Assembly (NCBI RefSeq): GCF_009938205.1
Contig: NZ_AP019654.1
Span: 2,756,540-2,820,539 of the forward strand
Direction: 5' to 3'
Length of the DNA stretch: 64,000 bases
Origin: Vibrio panuliri
Lineage (GTDB): Bacteria; Pseudomonadota; Gammaproteobacteria; Enterobacterales; Vibrionaceae
The notes beneath the pieces are model-generated. The model was not told the DNA's origin. It searched no databases and worked only from the letters and a program-made list of their open reading frames with translations. A program made the translations under genes and the position numbers. Shown here in pieces: positions 33,681 to 42,011 of this stretch (positions are counted from its first letter, which is position 1; every line of letters begins with the position of its first letter).

Positions 33681-34610
33681 ATGAAAGTAGCACTGATTGG
33701 TCTAGGAGATATTGCAACCAAAGCGTATCTGCCCGTTCTTAGCCAAATACAAGATATTGAACTGATCCTATGTACTCGCAATGAGCAAGTACTAACAGCA
33801 CTTGCTCATCAATACCGGATAAAGACGTTCGTCAGCGATTACAAGAAGCTTATCGCTCTTAATATCGATGCGGTGATGGTTCATTCTGCCACCTCAACAC
33901 ACAGTGAAATCGCGTCATTTTTCTTAAGTCATGGCATCGCGACCTTTGTCGATAAACCTCTAGCGGATCGATATCAGCATGTAGAAATGTTATATGAACT
34001 GGCAGAACGGCATCAGGTTCCGTTGTATGTCGGCTTTAATCGACGCCATATCCCACTTTACAATCATCACCTACCGACCCTGCAGCAAGGAAATATTGCA
34101 GATATTTTGAGCTTTAGGTGGGAGAAAAACCGCTTTCAATTACCGGGTGAACTGAATACTTTTATCTTTGATGACTTTATTCATCCATTAGATAGCGTCA
34201 ACGTAACAGCAAAATCAACCCTAGATGATGTGTATGTCACCACACAGCGCCAAGGCAATCAATTAGCTCGCCTTGATGTGCAGTGGCAACAAGGACAAAC
34301 CCTACTCCATGCCTCAATGAATCGGCAATTTGGGATCACCACCGAACGGGTACAAGTGTGTTTAGAAAACCAAGTTTATGAGTTTGACTCTTTCACATCG
34401 GGCGTGAAATTAAGCGAAAGTAAGCAAGAAAAGATAGCGGAGAAAGATTGGACGCCAATGCTAAAGGGGAAAGGTTTTCATAGCATGATGGATGATTGGT
34501 TTAGTGTCGTACGCAATAACAAACTCGATAACCAAGTTGTTCAGCGTAACCTCGCAAGTCATCACTTAGCTGAGTTGTTGTATCAGAAAATACGAAAAGA
34601 GATCGCTTAA
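33681..34610 (+). CDS. Gfo/Idh/MocA-family oxidoreductase
   Basis: 309 residues. The N-terminal Rossmann fold has VALIGLGDIATKAYLP (residues 3-18), followed by the family's ATSTHSEIASFFLSHGIATFVDKPLA block (near 75-100), where the Lys of DKP is the usual catalytic residue. Likely oxidises or reduces a sugar or cyclitol with NAD(P). The ATG at 33681 fits the Rossmann start and follows GAGGC; the open frame extends to 33603 without a better site. No neighbouring pathway gene points to the substrate. Confidence 0.8.
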   Translation: MKVALIGLGDIATKAYLPVLSQIQDIELILCTRNEQVLTALAHQYRIKTFVSDYKKLIALNIDAVMVHSATSTHSEIASFFLSHGIATFVDKPLADRYQHVEMLYELAERHQVPLYVGFNRRHIPLYNHHLPTLQQGNIADILSFRWEKNRFQLPGELNTFIFDDFIHPLDSVNVTAKSTLDDVYVTTQRQGNQLARLDVQWQQGQTLLHASMNRQFGITTERVQVCLENQVYEFDSFTSGVKLSESKQEKIAEKDWTPMLKGKGFHSMMDDWFSVVRNNKLDNQVVQRNLASHHLAELLYQKIRKEIA

Positions 34611-34617
34611 AAACCAA

Positions 34618-34642
34618 GAGGTCGCATTCAAAACGACCTCTT
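34618..34642 (+). terminator. Terminator after the Gfo/Idh gene
   Basis: AGAGGTCG...CGACCTCT with an A-rich side and TTCATT on the other; the T-run is poor. Likely serves the oxidoreductase gene. Confidence 0.55.
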
Positions 34643-34694
34643 CATTAATTGAGTTATCGAGAAAATATTACCATCCTGATAAGCCTTAGAAAAA

Positions 34695-35135
34695 TTATAG
34701 CTTAAAGATAGTCTTGAGAATTTCGTTTGCCTTATGCAGATCTTCATCAGTGACATTACTCAATCGGTCTTGATAACGAGAATAAGCCACAAGGTCTTTT
34801 TCTCTATGGTGCTCGTAAACCACCATTCCTTTTTCCGTTAATATGAGTCTTTGCTTACGTTTATCTGCTGGGTGCTCCGTTCTATCAATCAGCCCTAGCT
34901 CAGCAAGCTTATTTAGAGTCTGGGAAATTGCCCCTTTGGTTTTGTAGGTAACAGCTACGATATCTGATGCAGTAACGATGTCATGTCTACCGATATAATC
35001 AATGATATGCACTTCATGAACCAGCAAATTATCTTCCGTTCCATACGGTCGACTGACCTTGCCATACGCTGAGATTTTATCTGCCACAATATTAAGCGTA
35101 TCCATTAATTGGCTAATTTCTGTTAGGTCCTTCAT
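34695..35135 (-). CDS. MarR-family transcriptional regulator
   Basis: 146 residues with a winged helix: VTASDIVAVTYKTKGAISQT forms the recognition helix region (about residues 54-73) and ADKRKQRLILTEKG the wing (about 87-100). It is divergent from the symporter and cystathionine beta-lyase genes, which suggests that it controls them, probably through the TTTAGTG/CACTAAA palindrome at 35556-35573. Confidence 0.83.
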   Translation of the reverse strand: MKDLTEISQLMDTLNIVADKISAYGKVSRPYGTEDNLLVHEVHIIDYIGRHDIVTASDIVAVTYKTKGAISQTLNKLAELGLIDRTEHPADKRKQRLILTEKGMVVYEHHREKDLVAYSRYQDRLSNVTDEDLHKANEILKTIFKL

Positions 35136-35608
35136 CGAAGCTCACTTTTTATTAATTTTCAGTAATATAAGTCGTTATCCACGCGACTTCAAGACAACTA
35201 ATTGGGTCGACTACAAGTATAAATCCTTTATCTCGTAAGCCCTGTCGTTACTTACATTATCGATAAATATCACCTATACCGAATGTTTTCGCTGGCAATG
35301 TAAAGCTTTTCTCCACCAGCGGCAATCTTTCCTCATAGCACTCTGCGAAAATCACTTTTGCACGTTCCTTTGCTCCCATTGCGAAAGCTCATTTAATGTT
35401 AACAACAGTCGCTCAACAATTAACCAGTGTTAATATTAATCATCAGTACTGTAACCAGCCACATGTTACCCCGATCACGCTTTGCGGGTTTATTTAGATT
35501 TCTATCACTAATTGCTTATTCATGCTTTGCTGAATTAGTTTAGCGACTGTACCATTTTAGTGTAGTCACTAAACCATTTTAGTCTTATAACAAAATGAGT
35601 AAAAAATT
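35136..35608. promoter_or_regulatory. Divergent regulatory region with MarR-type operator
   Basis: 473 bases without a gene. Close to the symporter start it has the inverted repeat TTTAGTG-TAGT-CACTAAA (35556-35573), and ACCATTTTAGT is repeated with a 22-base period (35551-35561 and 35573-35583). These are suited to a dimeric regulator covering two turns of DNA. The rest (35170-35540) shows nothing further that I can name. Confidence 0.6.
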
Positions 35609-36841
35609 ATGTGGAAAAAACTAGAACCCTACCGTTCATCAATAGTACTGCTACTTGCGCTTGTTGCGGGGGCAACACTTGGCATCGTTTCTCCTGAACT
35701 TGCGCTAAAAGTTAAGCCTATCGGCCAAATTTTCTTAAACCTTTTATTTATGATCATCGTGCCTCTAGTCGGTATTAGCGTAATGTCATCAATTGCTGAG
35801 ATGACTGACCTTAAAAAGCTAGGCAAGCTACTAGGTTTGGTACTGATCGTCTCTATCACGATGGCGGCAATTCCTGCCCTTGGCATCATTGGTGTCGCTT
35901 CTATTTTCGATCCAGCGCAAGGCGTTGTCATCGACCTAAATGAGAAATTCACTGGTGGTCAAGGTGGCATGGACTTCGTCAGCATGTTCACCACTAACGA
36001 CTTTGTCGGTCTGCTATCTAAATCAAATATCTTAGCTTTGATCATTATGTCGGTACTTGGCGGTATCGCGATTGGCCAAGCAGGTGAACGCGGTAAGGTA
36101 ATCGCTGAGCTACTTAAGAGTGCCAACGAAGTTGTAATGAACATTGTGGGCCTCATCATGAAAGGGGCACCATTAGGTCTTGGTGCATTCTTCGCGGCAA
36201 CTATGGCAGAGCAAGATACTGAGCTATTGAGCACTTTTGCTAGCGCATCTATTTTGTTCTTCGTTACTGCTGCAATTTACTTTGTGATTGGTTCAATTGT
36301 GTACTCGTACATTGGCGGAGGCGTGAAAGGCGTTAAAGCTTTCTGGAAAAATGCAGCTGAGCCTTCAATCACAGCTCTCGGAACCTGCTCTTCTCTGGGA
36401 ACTCTGCCTGTCACTATTCGTGCAGCAAAGAACATGGGTATCAAAGAAGAGATCGCCGATATCTGTCTACCATTGTTGGTCAACCTAAACAAAGGTGGCG
36501 TAGCGATGATTGCAGCACTGAAGATCGTATTCATTTATGCCGTACTAGGCATGCCATTCACCTTTGATGTGTTCATCACCACAATGATTATTGCCATCCT
36601 TTCGGCAATCATCGTCGGCGGTGTACCTGGTGGCGCTTTCCTCGGCGAAATCTTTATCGTCACTACGCTCGGTTTACCGTTAGAAGTGATTCCTATGCTA
36701 GTGGTGATCGGCACCATCACCGATGCCCCAGCAACCCTACTCAATGTGATTCACGACCTAAACGCGACGCAAATTGTCGAACGTTTCATGGGTAAAAAAG
36801 ACTCGCAAACCCAAGAAAATCCTCAAAAGCAATTAGCATAA
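35609..36841 (+). CDS. Dicarboxylate/amino acid:cation symporter (DAACS family)
   Basis: 410 residues with about eight hydrophobic segments plus two re-entrant hairpin motifs of the SLC1/GltP fold. The serine-rich SSLGTLPVT (near 266-274) and the TITDAPATLLNVIHD C-terminal substrate region (near 370) are visible. Imports a small dicarboxylate or amino acid with sodium or protons. It is followed 22 bases later by a cystathionine beta-lyase-like gene, so the substrate may be a sulfur amino acid such as cystine or cystathionine (inference). Confidence 0.85.
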   Translation: MWKKLEPYRSSIVLLLALVAGATLGIVSPELALKVKPIGQIFLNLLFMIIVPLVGISVMSSIAEMTDLKKLGKLLGLVLIVSITMAAIPALGIIGVASIFDPAQGVVIDLNEKFTGGQGGMDFVSMFTTNDFVGLLSKSNILALIIMSVLGGIAIGQAGERGKVIAELLKSANEVVMNIVGLIMKGAPLGLGAFFAATMAEQDTELLSTFASASILFFVTAAIYFVIGSIVYSYIGGGVKGVKAFWKNAAEPSITALGTCSSLGTLPVTIRAAKNMGIKEEIADICLPLLVNLNKGGVAMIAALKIVFIYAVLGMPFTFDVFITTMIIAILSAIIVGGVPGGAFLGEIFIVTTLGLPLEVIPMLVVIGTITDAPATLLNVIHDLNATQIVERFMGKKDSQTQENPQKQLA

Positions 36842-36863
36842 TCAATATTAAGAGACAAATCCT

Positions 36864-38054
36864 ATGACTAGTAAAAATATGGAAACCAAATTAGTAACAG
36901 CAGGCCGTAAACCTCGTTTTCTGCAAGGTTCTGTAAACCCTGTTATTCAACGTGCATCGTCTCTGGTATTTGAAAGCGTTCAACAGAAAAAGCATGCAAC
37001 TGCCAATCGCGCCAAAGGTGAACTGTTTTATGGTCGCCGCGGCACCCTAACCCACTTTGCATTCCAAGATGCAATGTGTGAATTAGAGGGCGGCGCGGGC
37101 TGCTATCTATATCCATGTGGTGCTGCGGCTATCTCTAACGCTATCTTAGCGTTTGTAGAGTCCGGCGACCACGTTGTAATGACCGGCGCAGCCTATGAAC
37201 CAACACAAGACTTTTGTAATGTTGTCTTAAAAGATCTCGGTGTTGAAACGACCTACTATGACCCGACTATTGGTGAAAAGATCGCAGAACTTGTTCAACC
37301 AAACACCAAAGTAGTATTTCTCGAGTCACCAAGCTCGGTCACGATGGAAGTACAAGATATTCCAGCGATCGTTAAAGCGGTAAGAGCAATCAATGAAGAG
37401 ATCATTATCATGATCGATAATACTTGGGCTGCTGGTATCTTATTCCCTGCACTAGAACATGGCATCGATATTTCGATCCAAGCGGGCACCAAATATATCG
37501 TAGGGCACTCGGATGCAATGCTTGGTACGGCGGTAAGTAACCAACGTTGTTGGGATCGTCTAAGAGAACGCTCTTACCTTATGGGACAAATGGTTGATGC
37601 CGATACTGCCTATGTCGCATCTCGTGGTTTACGTACAATGGGAATTCGCCTAGCTCAACATGAGAAGGCCAGTATTGAAGTAGCGAAATGGCTAGCAGAA
37701 CGTCCAGAAGTGGCAGTGGTCAATCACCCAGCACTACCGAGCTGCAAAGGGCATGAATTTTATGTTCGCGACTTCAAAGGTTGTAATGGTCTATTTAGTT
37801 TTGTACTAAACAAGAAGCTATCTTCAGAAGAGTTAGCGTTGTACTTAGACAACTTCGAGCATTTCTCTATGGCCTATTCTTGGGGTGGTTTCGAGTCATT
37901 GATTCTAGCCAACCAACCTGAAGAGCTTAATGCAATTCGCCCAGCAAACCCTGTTGATTTCGAAGGAACCTTGATTCGTATCCATGTTGGTTTAGAAAAC
38001 GTTGGTGATCTTATTGAAGATCTCGCGGCTGGCTTTGATCGCATTTACAAATAA
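36864..38054 (+). CDS. metC: Cystathionine beta-lyase-type PLP enzyme
   Basis: 396 residues of the Cys/Met-metabolism PLP family. The PLP Lys lies in [17 protein letters not shown] (near residue 210). [17 protein letters not shown] and the YAWGGFESL-like motif [12 protein letters not shown] (near 340) are MetC signatures. It cleaves cystathionine, or cysteine/cystine, to homocysteine or pyruvate plus ammonia. It forms an operon with the upstream symporter under apparent MarR-type control. This is unlike a housekeeping metC, and suggests catabolic or detoxifying use. Confidence 0.87.
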   Translation: MTSKNMETKLVTAGRKPRFLQGSVNPVIQRASSLVFESVQQKKHATANRAKGELFYGRRGTLTHFAFQDAMCELEGGAGCYLYPCGAAAISNAILAFVESGDHVVMTGAAYEPTQDFCNVVLKDLGVETTYYDPTIGEKIAELVQPNTKVVFLESPSSVTMEVQDIPAIVKAVRAINEEIIIMIDNTWAAGILFPALEHGIDISIQAGTKYIVGHSDAMLGTAVSNQRCWDRLRERSYLMGQMVDADTAYVASRGLRTMGIRLAQHEKASIEVAKWLAERPEVAVVNHPALPSCKGHEFYVRDFKGCNGLFSFVLNKKLSSEELALYLDNFEHFSMAYSWGGFESLILANQPEELNAIRPANPVDFEGTLIRIHVGLENVGDLIEDLAAGFDRIYK

Positions 38055-38072
38055 TCGCAACACTCTCTAGAC

Positions 38073-38104
38073 TAAATGCCCAGACTTCGTTCTGGGCTTT
38101 TTTA
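38073..38104 (+). terminator. Terminator after metC
   Basis: AAATGCCCAGA-CTTCGT-TCTGGGCTTTTTT, 20 bases after the stop. Confidence 0.88.
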
Positions 38105-38195
38105 CATTCCTTTCAACCTGAAAGTCAGTGAGAACTAATAACACAGGCACTCCTGACGCCACTCCGGGTTGGAATTCACAAACCTCAGATACAAC

Positions 38196-38222
38196 AAAGC
38201 CCCGACTTTCATCGAGGCTTTA
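38196..38222 (-). terminator. Terminator copy 1 (distal to tRNA-Leu)
   Basis: AAAGCC-CCGA-CTTTCA-TCGA-GGCTTT type hairpin, one of two near-identical copies. Confidence 0.65.
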
Positions 38223-38311
38223 TCGTATAAATAGGGTACCGGTGGGCGACTTGACTGGGCAGGCACTCCTGACGCCACGCTGGGTTGGAATTCACAAACC
38301 CCAGATACAAC

Positions 38312-38338
38312 AAAGCCCCGACTTTCGTCGAGGCTTTA
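38312..38338 (-). terminator. Terminator copy 2 (adjacent to tRNA-Leu)
   Basis: AAAGCCCCGACTTTCGTCGAGGCTTT hairpin twelve bases after the 3' end of tRNA-Leu. Confidence 0.75.
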
Positions 38339-38349
38339 TCGTATAAATA

Positions 38350-38434
38350 TGGTACCGGTGGGCGGACTTGAACCGCCACGCCCGAAGGCAACGGATTTTG
38401 AATCCGTCGTGTATACCAATTTCACCACACCGGC
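38350..38434 (-). tRNA. tRNA-Leu (CAA)
   Basis: 85 bases with a long variable arm. The minus strand starts GCCGGTGTGGTGAAATTGG and has anticodon stem-loop ACGGA-TTCAAAA-TCCGT (anticodon CAA). The variable arm is TGCCTTCGGGCG and CCA is encoded. Confidence 0.95.
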
Positions 38435-38624
38435 ATCTTAAGGCTGTTGCCTCTTGATGTTTGGCATTATACGTAACAATGCGTAACGTGCAAGTGCAAA
38501 AGACTGAAACTATTATCGTTTGCTGATAATTTCGCCACAAAGCATTAAGCTGTGCGCAAGCTCTCTTTTCACAACGGGAGTGAACTATTATCCTGACGCC
38601 TATTTTCCATCTTGAGTGACGAGT

Positions 38625-39101
38625 ATGAGCAACCAACAGCCACTTCCACCAGCGGGTCTAATGCGCCGCCTTGGGGCTTTGTTTTATGACAGCCTGATTA
38701 TTCTTGCAATTGAAATGATGGCAGCGGGCGTCGTTATTGCAGTATTGCACGCGCTTATCGCCATGAATCTATTTGACGTTGCACCCTATGTTGATGTGAG
38801 TGATCTTCTTACCAAGCATCCAATATGGAGTCCGATCTATACTTTCTATCTTGCTGCTGTATGGATTTATTTCTTTGTTTACTTTTGGACAAGAGCAGGC
38901 CAAACGCTAGGAATGCGAGCATGGAAAATCCAAGTACGCAATTTACAGGGTGGTCGAATTACAGTGACTCAAGCACTAATTCGACTCGCAACGTCTGGTT
39001 TTGGTCTGGCAAACTTTACCGTGCCACTTGACCCACAAAAACGTGGTTTTCACGATATTTGGGCAAAAACCCAAGTCGTGGTATTACCCAAAGTGCAATA
39101 A
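38625..39101 (+). CDS. RDD-family membrane protein
   Basis: 158 residues. The RDD signature is at the N-terminus (LMRRLGALFYDSLIILA, with Arg and Asp). Three hydrophobic helices follow, and the C-terminal motif GQTLGMRAWKIQV then DPQKRGFHDIWAKT completes the family pattern. Function is not established; members are inner-membrane proteins, some linked to ion exchange. The ATG at 38625 is preferred to the GTG at 38616. Confidence 0.85.
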   Translation: MSNQQPLPPAGLMRRLGALFYDSLIILAIEMMAAGVVIAVLHALIAMNLFDVAPYVDVSDLLTKHPIWSPIYTFYLAAVWIYFFVYFWTRAGQTLGMRAWKIQVRNLQGGRITVTQALIRLATSGFGLANFTVPLDPQKRGFHDIWAKTQVVVLPKVQ

Positions 39102-39118
39102 ACCAGTAATCACAGTGA

Positions 39119-39148
39119 CAAAAAAGGAAGGCATCTGCCTTCCTTTTA
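39119..39148. terminator. Bidirectional terminator between RDD gene and luxS
   Basis: AAAAAAGGAAGGCA-TC-TGCCTTCCTTTT, placed between convergent genes. Confidence 0.85.
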
Positions 39149-39160
39149 TTTGTTCAACAC

Positions 39161-39688
39161 TTACTTGTACTGATCAACACGCAGTTCTTTCAACATCGCT
39201 TCTGGCAAAGCGAGCTCATCATTTTTGTTAACCGAGATACCCGCAGCAATAATTGCCTGTGCGATTTGCTTAGCTTCATCTAATGAGTGCATCGCTGCTG
39301 TACCACATTGATACTCGTTAAGTTCAGGAATCTTGTTTTGATCTTCGACCTTGAGTACATCTTGCATTGCCGCAAGCCAAGCTGCTGCAACTTGCTGTTC
39401 GTCAGGTGTACCAATCAAACTCATATAAAAGCCGGTACGGCACCCCATTGGTGAGATGTCGATAATTTCTACACTATCACCATTCAAATGATTACGCATA
39501 AACCCAGCATATAGGTGCTCTAGCGTATGAATCCCTCTCTCAGACAAGATATCTTTGTTTGGTGCGGTAAAGCGTAAGTCAAAGACCGTGATGGTATCAC
39601 CTTTTGGCGTCGTCATGGTTTTGGCGACTCGAACCGCTGGTGCATTCATACGTGTGTGATCAACAGTAAAGCTATCTAGTAATGGCAT
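39161..39688 (-). CDS. luxS: S-ribosylhomocysteine lyase (AI-2 synthase)
   Basis: Cleaves S-ribosylhomocysteine to homocysteine and DPD, the precursor of the quorum signal AI-2, within the activated methyl cycle. At 172 residues it equals other Vibrio LuxS proteins. Metal ligands are visible as His54 and His58 (HTLEH) and Cys128 (QCGTA), and the catalytic Cys83 as [10 protein letters not shown]. It starts [14 protein letters not shown]; the tandem ATG one codon earlier is possible. It follows the SLT gene by 17 bases in a gshA-SLT-luxS run. Confidence 0.96.
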   Translation of the reverse strand: MPLLDSFTVDHTRMNAPAVRVAKTMTTPKGDTITVFDLRFTAPNKDILSERGIHTLEHLYAGFMRNHLNGDSVEIIDISPMGCRTGFYMSLIGTPDEQQVAAAWLAAMQDVLKVEDQNKIPELNEYQCGTAAMHSLDEAKQIAQAIIAAGISVNKNDELALPEAMLKELRVDQYK

Positions 39689-39705
39689 CATCCCTCTCTT
39701 TCTGG

Positions 39706-40317
39706 CTAGAAAAACCAGCTTCTATTATTTTCCAACTCTTGTCGGCACTGTTTAAGCTGCCAACCATAATCCTTTGCTTGTTGCTCCACTTTTCGTGCCA
39801 CACGAATCAGTGAAGGCTTGCCTTGATAGGTTTTACGTTTATAACCACCTCGGCCTTCGTGATACGCCAAGTATTGGTTGTATGGATCCCACTTTGAGAT
39901 ACCTAATTGTTTTTGTGTCTCGGAGGTATACCAACCAATAAACATTAACGAATCATCAAAACTGGTGCGAGAGCCGCCATGATCGGTCGCTCTTTGAAAG
40001 TCTTCCCATGCCGGATCTTGTGCTTGCGCATAACCATATGCGCTACTGACGCGTCCCCAAGGAATAAAACCTAACAGGTAATCTTTTGGCGGTCTAGCGT
40101 CGTGTCGAAAACTACTTTCTTGTTTTACAAACGCCATTGCCACATTTATTGGCGTGCCCCACTCTTCTTGCATATCCACTGCATCACTGTACCAATCAGG
40201 GTTTTGACGAAATATGGAACAAAGATTACTTTGATCTGAAGGAGGAGACGTAGCGCAGCCACCTATACTGGCTGCACTAATGAGTAAAGCGAGTTTTAGA
40301 ATCCTTTCTTTGGTCAT
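39706..40317 (-). CDS. Lipoprotein with lytic transglycosylase (SLT-like) domain
   Basis: 203 residues. A lipoprotein signal ends ISAASIGGC (Cys about 21). The domain has [13 protein letters not shown], whose Glu is the expected catalytic residue, then [10 protein letters not shown] and [11 protein letters not shown], the three motifs of lysozyme-like SLT domains. Predicted to cut peptidoglycan from the outer-membrane side. It sits between gshA (two-base gap) and luxS, so it is cotranscribed with both; a functional link is not obvious. Confidence 0.85.
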   Translation of the reverse strand: MTKERILKLALLISAASIGGCATSPPSDQSNLCSIFRQNPDWYSDAVDMQEEWGTPINVAMAFVKQESSFRHDARPPKDYLLGFIPWGRVSSAYGYAQAQDPAWEDFQRATDHGGSRTSFDDSLMFIGWYTSETQKQLGISKWDPYNQYLAYHEGRGGYKRKTYQGKPSLIRVARKVEQQAKDYGWQLKQCRQELENNRSWFF

Positions 40318-40319
40318 AA

Positions 40320-41888
40320 TTACGCTTTTAAATAGGAGAAATAGTCAGTAAGAAAGTCATCAAAACTGAGTGTATCCGCTTCTTCTTGTGCTCGCTGATC
40401 GGCTCTAGAACGCGCAACCTCGGCTTCCATCTTCTCTTGAGAGTACTCACGGTAATGATGTGCTAGATGCTGCTTGATATATTTGCGCCCGAGAGAACGA
40501 CCAAGATTCCCTAGCCCTTCATGTGCTTTGGTGTCAGCCAATACTTGACCAGATAAAGTCAGCTCTGGGTTGTCTATCCATCCCTTCAGCTTGTCACAAA
40601 CTGCTTGATATTCATTACCACCCAGCACTTGGTCCATCTTCTCTGCCACTAGAGTCAGCTCAACAAACACGCGTTTTGCCCACTCTTGCAGAGTCAGAAC
40701 TTCGCCTTTACAACCAATCTGCAGTTCAAGACCCACTTTACGACCTTCAAGTACCACCTTATTCCAGTTTTCACGCCAGCAAGCTTGCTCGCAGAAATCC
40801 ATCGGCTCAGAGTCACTCAACGCTGCCCAAGTCAAAAACAAGTCAAGGAAGCGAACTTGGTCTTCATTAATGCCAATCGCACTATATGGGTTCACATCAA
40901 GCGAACGAACTTCAATATACTCTACCCCGCCACGAGTTAAGGCTTCTGACGGCTTTTCACCTTTTTGCGTTACACGCTTAGGGCGAATAGGGGCATACAA
41001 CTCGTTTTCGATTTGCAGCACATTGCTGTTCAGTTGGCGATATTCTCCATCAACTTTGACACCGATTTTGGCAAACTCTTCTGATGGCAAACGGATCGCA
41101 CCGTTTAAGCCCTCTAGATACTCTTCAATGCTGTTGAAACCAATTTTAAGTACACTTTGTTCACTACTGGTGTAACCGAGGTCGCTTAATCGTAACGAGG
41201 TCGCTTGTGGCAAGAAAAGCGTCTTACCAATGTTTTCAAACGGCAACTTAGTTTCTCTTCCTTGGATAAAGGAGGAGCACAAAGCCGGTGATGCGCCAAA
41301 GAAGAATGGGATCAACCAGCCAAAGCGGTAATAGTTGCGAATCAAAGCAAAGTAGCCCGCTGACTTCGTCGCTTGGCGTTCTTCTTCATCTTGCTCACCA
41401 TGCAAAGCATCCCAAAATGCATCAGGGAATGAGAAGTTAAAGTGCACTCCAGAGATTATCTGCATCAAACTACCATAGCGGCGTTTCAAACCTTCTCGGT
41501 AGAGGGTTTTCATTTTGCCTGAGTTCGATGTGCCGTATTGAGCTAGGTTGATAATGTCCTCATCTGAAACGTAGCATGGCATCGACAACGGCCACATTTT
41601 CTCACCGTCTAACTGAGTTTGTGTGAAGTGGTGAATATCTTCTAGCTGTGCCAGTAGAGTATCGATATCTTGTGATACAGGAGTAATAAATTCCAATAAC
41701 GACTCGGCAAAGTCTGTGGTAATCCAGTTATTGGAATATGCGGAACCTAAACCTGCAGGATGTGGGGTGGTCGCCAGATTCCCACCTTGTTTGTAGCGAA
41801 GGGTTTCTCGTTCTACGCCGCGCCCAAAGTTCTTAAATACTTTAGGATCACGGGCAACTTTCTCTAAACGCGCAGCAAAATCTGTCAA
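40320..41888 (-). CDS. gshA: Glutamate-cysteine ligase
   Basis: First, rate-limiting step of glutathione synthesis: joins Glu and Cys with ATP. 522 residues (E. coli 518). Conserved blocks are [12 protein letters not shown] (residues 21-32), [16 protein letters not shown] (55-70), MWPLSMPC (near 98), and [13 protein letters not shown] (near 325). The start is TTG (41888), reproducing the family N-terminus [12 protein letters not shown]; no ATG or GTG fits. First gene of the gshA-SLT-luxS group. Confidence 0.94.
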   Translation of the reverse strand: MTDFAARLEKVARDPKVFKNFGRGVERETLRYKQGGNLATTPHPAGLGSAYSNNWITTDFAESLLEFITPVSQDIDTLLAQLEDIHHFTQTQLDGEKMWPLSMPCYVSDEDIINLAQYGTSNSGKMKTLYREGLKRRYGSLMQIISGVHFNFSFPDAFWDALHGEQDEEERQATKSAGYFALIRNYYRFGWLIPFFFGASPALCSSFIQGRETKLPFENIGKTLFLPQATSLRLSDLGYTSSEQSVLKIGFNSIEEYLEGLNGAIRLPSEEFAKIGVKVDGEYRQLNSNVLQIENELYAPIRPKRVTQKGEKPSEALTRGGVEYIEVRSLDVNPYSAIGINEDQVRFLDLFLTWAALSDSEPMDFCEQACWRENWNKVVLEGRKVGLELQIGCKGEVLTLQEWAKRVFVELTLVAEKMDQVLGGNEYQAVCDKLKGWIDNPELTLSGQVLADTKAHEGLGNLGRSLGRKYIKQHLAHHYREYSQEKMEAEVARSRADQRAQEEADTLSFDDFLTDYFSYLKA

Positions 41889-42011
41889 AACGGAGTCGCC
41901 TTAATCTGTGGTTCATCACTGCATAGTCAAATCTATGCGGTGCGAACTGGCTTAATACATACTGTAGGGCGATATATACCGCCCTACTAACATGCTCTCT
42001 TTATGTGTCCT

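Larger units (their letters stand above)
38145..38370 (-). repeat. Tandem repeat of tRNA-Leu 3' tail and terminator
   Basis: Two copies of a roughly 110-base unit lie 116 bases apart (38145-38253 and 38261-38370). Each contains GGCACTCCTGACGCCAC, GGGTTGGAATTCACAAACC, the hairpin AAAGCCCCGACTTTC...GAGGCTTT, and the last ~20 bases of tRNA-Leu (GGTACCGGTGGGCG). The right copy is fused to the intact tRNA gene; the left copy keeps only the tail. Same design as the 5S tail repeats in this window. Confidence 0.88.

Noticed and set aside
38145..38370. Integrase attachment sites (att) at tRNA-Leu
   Set aside because: Both copies include the terminator and lie 116 bases apart with no integrase or cargo between; tandem tail duplication explains them better, though a past excision cannot be excluded.
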